NCBI GenBank assembly: GCA_041660815.1
Contig: JBAZVN010000015.1
Span: 1 to 64,000 of the forward strand
Length of the DNA stretch: 64,000 bases
Reading direction: 5' to 3'
Source of the DNA: PALSA-1006 sp041660815
Lineage (GTDB): Bacteria; Pseudomonadota; Gammaproteobacteria; Burkholderiales; Gallionellaceae
Position 1 is the first letter of the stretch; each line of letters starts with the position of its first letter. Below the pieces are notes generated by a model. It worked only from the letters and a program-made list of their open reading frames with translations. It was not told where the DNA came from and ran no database searches. This document shows positions 24,458 to 32,502 of the stretch, piece after piece. The position numbers and the translations under genes were made by a program.

Positions 24458-25657
24458 ATGAATACAGCAAGCAAAAAAGCGAATAAGCCGACAGCAATGA
24501 ACTTTCTTGGCTCACTTACGAGCGAAGAGCGCCCAGTTGTACGTTTGGCATTGGATGTTGTTCAGCCAGATCCTAACCAGCCTCGGCAGACATGGCATGG
24601 GCAAGATGGATATATCCCACCGGAGGCTCAGACTGAGCTTGAAAATTTGGCACAGTCTATCCGGGATCAGGATGTTATTCAGCCGATTATTGTTCGTGAA
24701 GTTGGGCCAAACTCATACATGATTGTGGCTGGAGAACGTCGTTGGAGGGCGGCAAGATTGGCCGGTAAATCCGATATTCCGGCAATCGTTCGTCAGGATA
24801 TGTCCGCGCTCGATGTTGAAATGGCTCAACTCGCTGAGAACGTGCAACGTGAGAGTATGTCGGATCTGGATACGGCTAAGTTCGTTAAGTCGATGCTGGA
24901 AAAATACCCGAACGAACTGCAAAAGAAGGATTTGGCTAAGTTGCTGAATAAACATGCCAGCTATGTAAGCCGAATGATGGCATTTGTTGATGAGCGCTGG
25001 TCTCATATTGTCGATACCGGACTGATAACGTATGCGTCGGTTCTTGAGCAGTTCCGTGGTCTCTCAACAGAATCACAGGCTGCTTTGCTCGATAAGGCGA
25101 AGGCTCGCGGTACACCGGTTACTGCGGCTGATGTTCATGGTGCTAAAAAAGAGGAGCGGAAAGAGTCGAATTCGGCAGGCAGCGGCGGTGATCTTGAAAA
25201 GACATCATCTGAGAATGCTGGTCGCGATGATGAACCAGGTGACAACGATCAACAACAAGCCGGTGGCGCACAGGATGATTTGGGAAAAAGCGTTCAAAAC
25301 ATTCTTGAATCACAACGTGTTGAAGGCGAGAAGTACCAGTACAAGCCCGGCACAGATCATTCTGAGGGCGAAACAACAAGACAACATCTTAATGATGCGG
25401 GTGCTGAGGTGGTGAATGGTTTGCCTACTGACCCAAGAGAGGTTGTGAAGCGTGATCGCTTTTCCGAGACGCAAGAGGTTAAGTTGTCGTTGGGCCAACT
25501 GGCGAAGCTTTTGGATACCGTGGCAGTCAATGACAACGCCTCGTTAACGATTTCGCTCGACGTTGAGTTGATGCGTAGTGCGATTGAGAGTCTGGGTGGC
25601 AAAGTGCCAGATGATGCTAACTGGATGCAGATGGCGCTGGTTGAAAGTTTGAAGTAG
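24458..25657 (+). CDS. parB: ParB/KorB-like partition protein
   Basis: From ATG 24458 (AAAGGTG ribosome-binding site) the product is 399 residues. The ParB CTPase/nuclease-like domain shows DVVQPDPNQPR, IIVREVGPNSYMIVAGERRWRAARLAGK (about 75-105) and MAQLAENVQRE; a KorB-like HTH follows (LAKLLNKHASYVSRMMAF, about 165-185). A polar, acidic linker (about 230-320) leads to a C-terminal dimerisation region. Like IncP KorB it may double as a global repressor. Confidence 0.87.
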   Translation: MNTASKKANKPTAMNFLGSLTSEERPVVRLALDVVQPDPNQPRQTWHGQDGYIPPEAQTELENLAQSIRDQDVIQPIIVREVGPNSYMIVAGERRWRAARLAGKSDIPAIVRQDMSALDVEMAQLAENVQRESMSDLDTAKFVKSMLEKYPNELQKKDLAKLLNKHASYVSRMMAFVDERWSHIVDTGLITYASVLEQFRGLSTESQAALLDKAKARGTPVTAADVHGAKKEERKESNSAGSGGDLEKTSSENAGRDDEPGDNDQQQAGGAQDDLGKSVQNILESQRVEGEKYQYKPGTDHSEGETTRQHLNDAGAEVVNGLPTDPREVVKRDRFSETQEVKLSLGQLAKLLDTVAVNDNASLTISLDVELMRSAIESLGGKVPDDANWMQMALVESLK

Positions 25658-25672
25658 TTATTGTCACAGACA

Positions 25673-25706
25673 GCATGACGCATTCGCGTCATGCGTTTAA
25701 GAGGGG
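25673..25706 (+). promoter_or_regulatory. Hairpin-TTTAAGAG leader element 5
   Basis: The best hairpin of the set: a 9-bp stem GCATGACGC/GCGTCATGC (25673-25694) with loop ATTC, then GTTTAAGAGGGGG. The HerA-like gene's likely ATG at 25737 has its own AGGAG, leaving a 30-base gap after the element. Confidence 0.7.
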
Positions 25707-25736
25707 GTGAAATACCTCCGAACTTCAGGAGCAAGC

Positions 25737-27236
25737 ATGGGTATCAGAATTCCACTCGGACTAGACAATTATAAACTTACAAAAGACAAGGTGAGTGTGC
25801 CTATCGTTTGGGATAGTGATACTGCAATTAACGGACATATGTTGATTGCCGGAGATTCCGGTACCGGTAAGACTCATCGTTTACGTGAATTGATTTCAGC
25901 GTTGCGTAGCGGTGGTAATCGTGTGAGGTTTCATGTGTTTGATATTCACGGTGACATCGTGATTCCGAATGAATCGGTCGTGAAGTTTTCCGAGACAACG
26001 GAATACGGTTTTAATCCTCTGGCCATTAACCCAGATCCTGATTTTGGTGGGGTCAGAAAGCAGATTCAGCGGTTTATATCCGGCGTAAACAAAACTACGC
26101 GCAAATTGGGTACAAAGCAGGAGGCAGTGATGCGCTATATCCTTTCTGATTTGTATCAGGCTCATGGTTTTTTGGAAGACGATCCATCAACCTGGCGTAT
26201 TCGCCAGGAGGAACGGGTTACTGTTAATTTTGCAGGGAAGGAAGGCCGTATTTACCTTGAAGTTCCTTTCGCGGAGAAGGATCTGGCTAAAGCAGTAGGG
26301 TGTTTATTTGACCCTGAGCTGAAATGCTGGTGGGTTCGCGAAGGTGGGCATGTCGGACAGGTGTTGCAGTGGGGCGAAAAAGTATTTGGCCGGTCACAGC
26401 CTACCTTGGCCGATGCAGTTAAGTTTTGCCGGAGAAAATTGGAAGCGGTATTCACCGGTGCCAATGGTGTAGCAATCAATTATCTGACGGAAGTGAACAG
26501 CAAAGCCGCTGCATATCATCGTAAGGTGGCTGAAGCAGTACGGCGTGGGCATGATCTCGATGAGAAGGAAAAGGAGAAGCTGGAAGATCAGTTGAATGCT
26601 GCTCGCGATAAAGCAGCCGATGCATACAAGCAGTATTTGGACGCGATTCGTCATGGGCGGGAAATGTCGGAAGTGATTCGTTATGATTCTGCCGACGTGC
26701 TGAAATCGGTATATGAGCGGTTGGACAACTTGCGTGCCATTGGTATTTTTCGAGCAGCTGTTCCGCCGTTCGATAGGAATACTCAAGTGTGGCGTTATGA
26801 CATCAAGTACCTATCCCCTGATGAACAATTATTATTTGTTAATTTCAAATTAGAGGAAATGTTCAGTGCGGCCATTCAGCGAGGGGTTGCTCCCGATGAT
26901 GAAAAAATACGTGAAGTGATCGTACTGGATGAATCTCATCGTTTCTTCTCTGACGAGGATGATAATATTTTGAATCGAATTGCCAAGGAAATGCGAAAGT
27001 TCGGTTTGGCAATGATTTGTGCATCCCAGTCACCTACACATTTTTCAAATGACTTTTTGACGAACGTGGCCCTAAAGATTCTTTTGCCGCTTGATGCTTC
27101 GTATTGGGATGGCACGGCCCGTAAGTTGTCTATTGATAAGGATCAATTAAGGTTCCTGGTTCCTCACAAAACGGCGTTGATACATATTAAGGAAAAGGCG
27201 CGAGTGGGTAGCGCATTCAGGACGGTTGCGTTGTAG
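25737..27236 (+). CDS. HerA/FtsK-like ATPase with inserted DUF5710-type domain
   Basis: ATG 25737 (AGGAG, 5-base spacing) is preferred over a GTG at 25707 that abuts the leader's purines; 499 residues. Walker A AGDSGTGKT lies near 38-46 and Walker B EVIVLDESHRFF near 390-400, followed by ICASQSP and DFLTNVALKILL, as in HerA/DUF87 and VirB4-type motors. Between them sits EGRIYLEVPFAEKDLAKAVGCLF...WW (about 165-205), a DUF5710-type module, and then a coiled-coil-like Lys/Glu-rich stretch (about 255-310). The ATPase type, with the NERD nuclease gene nearby, suggests DNA processing or defence. Confidence 0.8.
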   Translation: MGIRIPLGLDNYKLTKDKVSVPIVWDSDTAINGHMLIAGDSGTGKTHRLRELISALRSGGNRVRFHVFDIHGDIVIPNESVVKFSETTEYGFNPLAINPDPDFGGVRKQIQRFISGVNKTTRKLGTKQEAVMRYILSDLYQAHGFLEDDPSTWRIRQEERVTVNFAGKEGRIYLEVPFAEKDLAKAVGCLFDPELKCWWVREGGHVGQVLQWGEKVFGRSQPTLADAVKFCRRKLEAVFTGANGVAINYLTEVNSKAAAYHRKVAEAVRRGHDLDEKEKEKLEDQLNAARDKAADAYKQYLDAIRHGREMSEVIRYDSADVLKSVYERLDNLRAIGIFRAAVPPFDRNTQVWRYDIKYLSPDEQLLFVNFKLEEMFSAAIQRGVAPDDEKIREVIVLDESHRFFSDEDDNILNRIAKEMRKFGLAMICASQSPTHFSNDFLTNVALKILLPLDASYWDGTARKLSIDKDQLRFLVPHKTALIHIKEKARVGSAFRTVAL

Positions 27237-27243
27237 TCGGTTT

Positions 27244-27600
27244 ATGGAAATGGCAAAAGACCTTACGGATTATAGAACGGTTGATTTCATACCGCCTGTG
27301 CTAAATGTGGTCTGCGGTCAGGTGTTGAGACATCGGCAGCGTCACATGGCAATTGTGGTAAAGAAGGGGCGCACATGCGCTTATCTGGTGCAGGTTAAAT
27401 CCGGTATGCTGAAATTGACGAAGTTTTCAGCGAAAGAGGTTGTTGAAAATTGGATGGATGCGGAATATCCATTTGAAGAGGCAATGGCAAAGTTGACGGC
27501 AATAGGACGCAAAAACGGAATCACTGATGCGGCCAGGGCGGCGATGGAGGATCTACTGAAGGTTGGTAAGGAGCCGGGGCAGGTGAAGCTTTTTGAGTGA
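27244..27600 (+). CDS. Small protein with C-terminal clamp-binding-like motif
   Basis: I do not recognise this 118-residue protein. It begins shortly after the HerA-like gene. A beta-rich N-terminal half (VVCGQVLRHRQRHMAIVVKKG) is followed by a helical half. It ends GQVKLFE, where QVKLF resembles the bacterial sliding-clamp binding pentapeptide QL(S/D)LF. The start could also be 27250 or a TTG at 27226; none has a strong ribosome-binding site. Confidence 0.6.
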   Translation: MEMAKDLTDYRTVDFIPPVLNVVCGQVLRHRQRHMAIVVKKGRTCAYLVQVKSGMLKLTKFSAKEVVENWMDAEYPFEEAMAKLTAIGRKNGITDAARAAMEDLLKVGKEPGQVKLFE

Positions 27601-27620
27601 GGGAATGAAGGGGAATCCTT

Positions 27621-27809
27621 ATGTTTAAACAGTTGGTAATTGGGATGGCGATTCTTGCCATCCTTTCTTTTTTTGGTGTGGCGTATATGGCTGTAGCGGA
27701 TGCGATCACGTTGTATGCAGCGCGATCTGAAGAGGTTGTGGTGAAGGAAGTTCAAAAACCAGTGAAGAAAAAGAGGAAGGGAAGACATCATCATGAAACG
27801 GTCTCATAA
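27621..27809 (+). CDS. Small single-pass membrane protein
   Basis: 62 residues: a hydrophobic N-terminal helix (about 5-30) followed by a very basic cytoplasmic tail (VKKKRKGRHHH). Family unknown. It overlaps the NERD gene by 17 bases, so the two probably act together; both are anchored in the inner membrane. Confidence 0.6.
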   Translation: MFKQLVIGMAILAILSFFGVAYMAVADAITLYAARSEEVVVKEVQKPVKKKRKGRHHHETVS

Positions 27810-28587
27810 ATTTACGCCCTGGCATGTTGATTATTGGTGGGGAATTGCCTGCTTGGTGTTAGCCATGTTTTCAGGCTGGGGGATGGTGTATTGGGGGCAT
27901 TCGTTTATGGGGGTGGCGCTGTCGGCATGGTTGACGGCGAAAGGCCTGCGCAGGGTTTCTTGTGGGTTGGCACGTGAGCGTGGGATAGAGGTTGAACAGC
28001 GTGCCGTACAGCGGTTACGGGATTCGGTCGTGGCCGGTGGGTATGACATTCAGGCTGATGTTTTAATGACTTATGGCGGCTTGTCTTACGGCAACATTGA
28101 TCTGGTCGTTAGCCCAGTCTGGACACAAGCGCGGTATGTGGTTGAGATCAAATCGTTCTCTGGCATTGTTCATCGTTGGGGTAGTCTATTTCGGGAAGGA
28201 AAATTTTATCGGCTTTGGTCTCCGCAAAAACAAGTACGTGGCCAGTGCCGGTACTTGGGGCAGCGATGGCATTTTCCTGTGTTGTGGTTGCCAGAATCGA
28301 AACTGGGTACATGGATTATTTTCAAGGGCAACTTGTTGGTGGTCAATGGTGGTGTGGAAGTGTTGTTGTACGGTCTGGAGCAGTTTGATGCGGTGATTAA
28401 GCTGCCGGTAATTGTTCGTTTTCCTTCTGATCCGGGGGAGGGCTTCACGAGGAACTTGTTGAAGAGGGGGTTCAAATATGACAGCAGGAATTGGTGTTGG
28501 CATGGGTCTATAAGCAAATCATGCGCGAGCGAGTTATCTGGATTCATCCAAGTAGCCGGTGGAAGAATTGAGTGGCTTCAGCCTTGA
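27793..28587 (+). CDS. Membrane-anchored NERD-domain nuclease-like protein
   Basis: The 264-residue protein has two N-terminal transmembrane helices (about 13-55) and then a NERD-type domain: GLARERGIEVEQRAVQRL, GNIDLVVSP and YVVEIKSF give the D...ExK nuclease signature (about 95-120). The last 80 residues include an RNLLKRGFKYDSRNWCWHG segment like a DUF5710-type or zinc-free beta module. NERD domains are nuclease-related and often found in defence genes. It ends a four-gene run that starts with the HerA-like ATPase. Confidence 0.75.
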   Translation: MKRSHKFTPWHVDYWWGIACLVLAMFSGWGMVYWGHSFMGVALSAWLTAKGLRRVSCGLARERGIEVEQRAVQRLRDSVVAGGYDIQADVLMTYGGLSYGNIDLVVSPVWTQARYVVEIKSFSGIVHRWGSLFREGKFYRLWSPQKQVRGQCRYLGQRWHFPVLWLPESKLGTWIIFKGNLLVVNGGVEVLLYGLEQFDAVIKLPVIVRFPSDPGEGFTRNLLKRGFKYDSRNWCWHGSISKSCASELSGFIQVAGGRIEWLQP

Positions 28588-28780
28588 TGCGCTACATGAA
28601 AATTTGGCTTTGCACAACTAGCACTTGTGGTAGCTATCTTCCATTATAAAATCGTGCTAAGTAACTAATCTAGTCAAGTTTGTTTGTAAAGATAAGTAAT
28701 TAGAAAATTCAGACAATTAAATGAAATTGAGGTAGCATTGTGCGATTGTTTTTTGCATTTGATTTTTGATGGCAGTTAAC

Positions 28781-28810
28781 TGTTATCAAACTGTTAACAA
28801 ACAGATAACA
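28781..28810. promoter_or_regulatory. Three-part palindromic operator
   Basis: TGTTATC (28781-28787), TGTTAACA (28792-28799) and GATAACA (28804-28810) are arranged symmetrically about one centre with 4-base spacers. A further GTTAAC lies at 28775-28780. The block ends 5 bases before the -35 of the promoter at 28816 and is a likely binding site for the downstream TrfB-type regulator. Confidence 0.65.
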
Positions 28811-28815
28811 AAGTG

Positions 28816-28844
28816 TTGACAACGTGTTTGTTGATGATTAAAAT
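28816..28844 (+). promoter_or_regulatory. Strong sigma-70 promoter
   Basis: TTGACA (28816-28821), a 17-base spacer and TAAAAT (28839-28844) make the best promoter in the window. Transcription should begin near 28851 and enter the TrfB-like gene at 28880. Confidence 0.8.
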
Positions 28845-28879
28845 AAATTCAAATGGTGCTACGTTAATTAGCAATAGAT

Positions 28880-29392
28880 ATGAAAGAAGCCGAATTTCGA
28901 GAGGTGGTTGCAAAAACGCGATTAGGCGATAAGAGCCGTGAAGCTGCACGTCGGGTTCTGGTTGATGGTGAGCGGCAGGCTGATGTTTGTCGGGATATGG
29001 GTGTTGTTCCAGCTCAATTATCAAGATCGCTCAGTGTTTTAGAGCGTGAGGCTGAAAAGCTCAATGAACAAGCAAATAAGGTTCATGGTTTAAGTTTTGC
29101 GCGTTTAGATTTAAGTAGAGCGGAAGCTGTTAAAGAAATTCGTGACATTCTTGGTGATGAGGTTCTGGTTAGGAATCCGCCTGAAAATGGTTTATGTGCA
29201 GGAAAGATTTTAGTTAAAACCGAGTTTCATCTTGTTCAGGATTTGCTTAAAGGCCAGGTAATGGTGCATGAGTTAGCAAAGCTGGATATGGTTCCAAAGC
29301 TGGGCGAGTCGTGCCAACTTAAATATGAGGATGGTTTTGCCCGGCTGATCGTTGCGAAAGAAAAATCTCAGGACATTGAGAATATCAGGTAA
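28880..29392 (+). CDS. TrfB/KorA-type regulator fused to a KfrB-like domain
   Basis: The 170-residue protein has an N-terminal HTH (about 20-60, ARRVLVDGERQADVCRDMGVVPAQLSRSLSVL) of the TrfB/KorA plan and a C-terminal KfrB-like domain (about 107-160, GKILVKTEFHLVQDLL...VHELAKL...YEDGFARLIV). It stands first behind a strong promoter and the palindrome at 28781, so self-regulation is likely. It is the most upstream of twelve proteins here that carry the KfrB-like module. Confidence 0.75.
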   Translation: MKEAEFREVVAKTRLGDKSREAARRVLVDGERQADVCRDMGVVPAQLSRSLSVLEREAEKLNEQANKVHGLSFARLDLSRAEAVKEIRDILGDEVLVRNPPENGLCAGKILVKTEFHLVQDLLKGQVMVHELAKLDMVPKLGESCQLKYEDGFARLIVAKEKSQDIENIR

Positions 29393-29444
29393 TTCGCAGA
29401 TAGTTTTTTTGTACAACACTTTAATAAATATTAGGGAGTCTGAT

Positions 29445-29702
29445 ATGCAATTAGCTAAGAATGGTTCAGTGCAACAAAAAATTAACATGTTGCCTGTTTT
29501 CAAGGTGGTTAGAGGCGATGATGCTATCAAAGGGATTCTTGAAGATGTTAAAGCGAAGTACGGGGAATTTGTGCCTGTGGGATTAGTTGGTAAGTTATTT
29601 GGCAATGGGCATGGATTGCCGGTTGTAAATGATGGTGTGGCAGCTGTTGATGTGGCGGTAGAAATAAGCAAGGCAAGAACCTCTGCTTTGCGGGCAGGTT
29701 GA
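29445..29702 (+). CDS. Small protein of unknown function
   Basis: ATG 29445 has GGGAG seven bases upstream; an in-frame start at 29352 overlaps the preceding gene and is rejected. The 85-residue product has a helical centre (AIKGILEDVKAKYGEFVPVGLVGKLF) and ends in a small Ala-rich helix. I do not recognise it. It lies between the TrfB-like gene and a strong terminator. Confidence 0.6.
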   Translation: MQLAKNGSVQQKINMLPVFKVVRGDDAIKGILEDVKAKYGEFVPVGLVGKLFGNGHGLPVVNDGVAAVDVAVEISKARTSALRAG

Positions 29703-29708
29703 TTGCAG

Positions 29709-29737
29709 GGCATCCGAAACAGGGGTGTCTTTTTTTT
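29709..29737 (+). terminator. Rho-independent terminator
   Basis: A 7-bp stem with two G-U pairs (GGCATCC with GGGTGTC, 7-base loop) is followed by eight T residues, just after the small gene ending at 29702. Confidence 0.7.
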
Positions 29738-29764
29738 GATGTTTTATTTTTATAGGTGAATATC

Positions 29765-30844
29765 ATGACGGACGTTCAAAAAGAGTTGTTGGGCAGTAAC
29801 AGTGGTGTGGCCGTTGTTCAAGACGGCGATAAGTTTCAAGTTGCATTCGCTATTGACCGTGAAATGGTGCGGCGTATCAAGGAAGTGGAGGGCGCTGAGT
29901 TTGATAAGGAACAGGGCGTTTGGACAGTTCCGGTCAGTGAGCAGGAAGCGCTGACTAAAGCGGTTGAAGGTATGCGTTTTGAGTCTGCCGCGATTGATCG
30001 TGATCGTGCAGACATCGAGACGCTGGCTCATGGTAGTGCCGCTGTGCTGATGAAGGCGCATGGTGCCGAAAAGGGTGTTGAAGCGAAGATCGCACCGGTC
30101 TTTACCAAAGAGCCGACTGTCGGTGAGATAATCAATGCTAATGGTCGTTTTGCTGCGCAACTGACGGGATTCGGTAAGGAAAATGGCGCGGCATTCGTTT
30201 CGATCCATCGTGTTGCTGACTTGAAAGAGCCAGTGATGAAAGGCGATAAGGTGCGGATTGTATATGGCGAGCATGGACTGGCAGAAGTGACTGATCGTTC
30301 GCATGTGAAGACAATGGATGAACAGCGCAAGGATTTTGAGAATACCTTGGGCAAGGAATTTCAGGGTGTTACTGTCACGTATGGCGAAAACTTCCTGGTG
30401 GCATTTGACTACAACCCTGAAATGAAGGAGCGTCTGCAAAAGATCGCAGATGTGACGTTTGACAAAGATGCCAATGCTTTTGTGGTGCCGAGTCATTTGC
30501 GCGACAACCTGGTGCGTGCGGTGTCGGATATGCGCCGTGATTTTGTTGCCGACAATCAGGAACGCGCCCAGTTGATTTCGCTGGCTGAAACCAAAATGGA
30601 CGGTGCGCGGGTAGGCAATGCGTTCACGAAAGATGGTCTCGCGCATTACGGTAAGGTTGTTGACGTTTCTGACCGATATGTATTGCAGCATGGCGGCAAG
30701 AATGAATTCAAACTGCATCGGCGCGATGCACTCGATCACAAGGATGTGCAAAAGGATCAGAGTTTGAAAATTACCTATGAAAAGGGTCGTGGCAAAGTTG
30801 AAGATCGCAATAAAGAACGGGACAAAGACGGTTTGGCGCGATAA
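29765..30844 (+). CDS. Protein with two DUF5710-like and two KfrB-like modules
   Basis: A 359-residue protein in four parts: a DUF5710-like segment (about 20-60, EGAEFDKEQGVWTVP), a KfrB-like segment (about 120-180, GRFAAQLTGF...VSIHRVADL...KVRIVYGEHGLAEV), a second DUF5710-like segment (about 205-255, DVTFDKDANAFVVP), and a C-terminal KfrB-like domain (about 290-355). No catalytic motif is visible, so it may be an adaptor built from the plasmid's two recurring modules. The start at 29765 has AGGTGAAT before it. A long antisense frame over the whole gene is a shadow. Confidence 0.75.
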   Translation: MTDVQKELLGSNSGVAVVQDGDKFQVAFAIDREMVRRIKEVEGAEFDKEQGVWTVPVSEQEALTKAVEGMRFESAAIDRDRADIETLAHGSAAVLMKAHGAEKGVEAKIAPVFTKEPTVGEIINANGRFAAQLTGFGKENGAAFVSIHRVADLKEPVMKGDKVRIVYGEHGLAEVTDRSHVKTMDEQRKDFENTLGKEFQGVTVTYGENFLVAFDYNPEMKERLQKIADVTFDKDANAFVVPSHLRDNLVRAVSDMRRDFVADNQERAQLISLAETKMDGARVGNAFTKDGLAHYGKVVDVSDRYVLQHGGKNEFKLHRRDALDHKDVQKDQSLKITYEKGRGKVEDRNKERDKDGLAR

Positions 30845-30854
30845 GTTTGACTGG

Positions 30855-30874
30855 AAGGGGGCGATAGCCCCCTT
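30855..30874 (+). terminator. Rho-independent terminator
   Basis: An 8-bp GC-rich stem AAGGGGGC/GCCCCCTT with GATA loop is followed by TCTTCGTT. It closes the transcript of the gene ending at 30844. Confidence 0.8.
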
Positions 30875-30887
30875 TCTTCGTTGGAAA

Positions 30888-30903
30888 ATTCTTATGTAGG
30901 AAA
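30888..30903. promoter_or_regulatory. Plasmid-wide palindrome, copy 6
   Basis: ATTCTTATGTAGGAAA lies 14 bases past the terminator and 73 bases before the next gene. Fragments of a further copy (GTAAGAAATACGTAAG) follow at 30907. Confidence 0.65.
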
Positions 30904-30976
30904 TTAGTAAGAAATACGTAAGAGTTTTTTGGTTGGTGGTTGGTAATTGTTTTTGCAATCTTTAAAGGAATATGTG

Positions 30977-32398
30977 ATGTCTAAAATGCCGTGGGAAATG
31001 TCGTTTGATGAATTTTACGCAAATGCGAAGCCGAGTGGTGCGGTAAATCGTTTGCCGGGGATTGGCCGTGGTGGTGAGCCGGTTTATTCGTATGTTGTGA
31101 ATATGAATGGTTCGGTTGAACAAGATTTGCCGGAGAATTCTCGTGAATTCGATTTCAAGGATGTGATGGTAACTGCACTGACGGAACGTTTGGGGCTTGA
31201 TCCAAAAAACTTCCGTGACAATCTGAAGGTTGCAGAGTTGGCGGCAGCACGTAGTGCCTGGATGGACAGTGTGTCGCAGGAAAATGCACGTTCACATATG
31301 TGGAACGGGAATTCGAAAATATGGGATGAAAGAAATGAAGTGCCTTTGTCTGAGGCCATTGCCACCGATTACGAATTGTTGACCAAAGGGATGATTCATC
31401 CTTGTATCCAGAACGAACTGGACAAGCAACATGCTTTGACAAAAGGCTTGAAGCCGGTTCTGGATAAAGCGAGTGAGGCCGTTGGTGTGCAAGTCGCTGA
31501 TTTGTCGCCTACTGAGGTATCCATCGGTAAGGTGGTAGCTTCCAGTATGGACTTTACCGTTCAGCAAACAACAGCTGGTGAAATTGTTACGCATGAAAAT
31601 CGCCGGTTGGAGTCTATTCCGAAAATCGGTGATGAAGTAACGGTTTCGTATTATCGCGGCACCGGCCAGGTGGTCGATTCGTTGGAAAACGTAAAGGTAT
31701 CTGTTCCGTTCGTCGATAAGAAAAGCGGTGATCTGGCAATCTGTCTGACAGACGGCCAAGGTGTCGATCAGGTGGTGTTATTCAATTCATTGTCCGGTTT
31801 CGATAAGTTCGTCAAAGCGCATGGACTGGATGACAAACTGGTTGAGCAGGCGATTGATGCGCGGATCGCTAATCCAAAAGAAAAAGCGTCAACGCCAGAA
31901 ATTCAGGTTACATCCGACGTTTATCTTGATGAACCTTCTGGCATGTTGTCGTTTGATTACAGTGAGAATGGTGTTGCCAGGGTGATGATGTTCGGTTCTG
32001 CTTGGTCGTTGGAAAAGGCATCGCAAGAGTTTGGTATTTCTCAGGATGAAATCGTGAAAGCCAGACAAATGGAAGTCGATCAAAAGCAGACTTCCGATCC
32101 TGAGTGGCACGCATCTTTCGTGGATGCAAAGAACAAGGCAATGGCGGCCAGTATGCGCGATGTCACTGACTCCGGTAAAAATGACAAGAGTTACAGTGGA
32201 ATGATTATTGCCGATAGCAAATTACATGTGGCTCAACATTTGGGTAAAGCAGATGCTGTTATCCACTGCAAACACGATCTCGACAAGGTGCCACTCGTTG
32301 GTAATCGTGTTGTCATTGATTACAAGGAAGGGCAAGGGCAAGTGAAGGATTCCAGAGAGCAAGGTCGTTCGCTGGAAAAAGGACAAGGCCGAGGTTAA
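30977..32398 (+). CDS. Protein of unknown function with two KfrB-like domains
   Basis: From ATG 30977 (AAAGGAA) the product is 473 residues. Residues 1-170 are unrecognised and polar, opening MSKMPWEMSFDEFY. A KfrB-like domain lies at about 180-237 (IGKVVASSMDFTVQQ...THENRRL...YYRGTGQVV) and another at about 405-463 (YSGMIIADSKLHVAQHLG...YKEGQGQVK). The part between is Asp/Ser-rich. No enzyme motif is seen. An upstream start at 30947 has no ribosome-binding site. Confidence 0.7.
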   Translation: MSKMPWEMSFDEFYANAKPSGAVNRLPGIGRGGEPVYSYVVNMNGSVEQDLPENSREFDFKDVMVTALTERLGLDPKNFRDNLKVAELAAARSAWMDSVSQENARSHMWNGNSKIWDERNEVPLSEAIATDYELLTKGMIHPCIQNELDKQHALTKGLKPVLDKASEAVGVQVADLSPTEVSIGKVVASSMDFTVQQTTAGEIVTHENRRLESIPKIGDEVTVSYYRGTGQVVDSLENVKVSVPFVDKKSGDLAICLTDGQGVDQVVLFNSLSGFDKFVKAHGLDDKLVEQAIDARIANPKEKASTPEIQVTSDVYLDEPSGMLSFDYSENGVARVMMFGSAWSLEKASQEFGISQDEIVKARQMEVDQKQTSDPEWHASFVDAKNKAMAASMRDVTDSGKNDKSYSGMIIADSKLHVAQHLGKADAVIHCKHDLDKVPLVGNRVVIDYKEGQGQVKDSREQGRSLEKGQGRG

Positions 32399-32419
32399 CG
32401 GCTTGTTTGGTCACGACTA

Positions 32420-32451
32420 GCACGGCATAAGCCGTGCAGTTTCAGAGGGGG
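32420..32451 (+). promoter_or_regulatory. Hairpin-TTTCAGAG leader element 6
   Basis: Stem GCACGGC/GCCGTGC (32420-32437) with loop ATAA precedes GTTTCAGAGGGGG. Downstream TCCCC (32461-32465) could pair with the GGGGG and hide it. The methylase-helicase starts 51 bases further on. Confidence 0.65.
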
Positions 32452-32502
32452 CAGAACTGATCCCCAAAGCAGGCTTCTTAATAGGGAAGGTAGGCAGATT
32501 GA

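Larger units (their letters stand above)
28588..28879. other. AT-rich control region before the polyvalent gene block
   Basis: This 292-base stretch contains no gene that I can support. The left 190 bases are AT-rich without clear structure. The right end holds a three-part palindrome and a consensus promoter, listed separately. Confidence 0.6.

Noticed and set aside
28775..28821. GTTAAC/TGTTA repeats as iterons of a replication origin
   Set aside because: There are too few units, they are symmetrical and not tandem, no replication initiator gene adjoins, and they fit a promoter operator better.
29750..30958. A 402-residue open frame on the minus strand
   Set aside because: It lies antisense to the 29765-30844 gene, which has a ribosome-binding site, recognisable modules and normal composition. 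The antisense protein has a shadow-like composition and no start signal.
32446..32465. GGGGG pairing with TCCCC as a riboswitch-like anti-ribosome-binding structure before the methylase-helicase
   Set aside because: A 4-5 bp pairing is too short to claim a switch, and the gene's real start lies about 40 bases further downstream. It is noted only within leader element 6.
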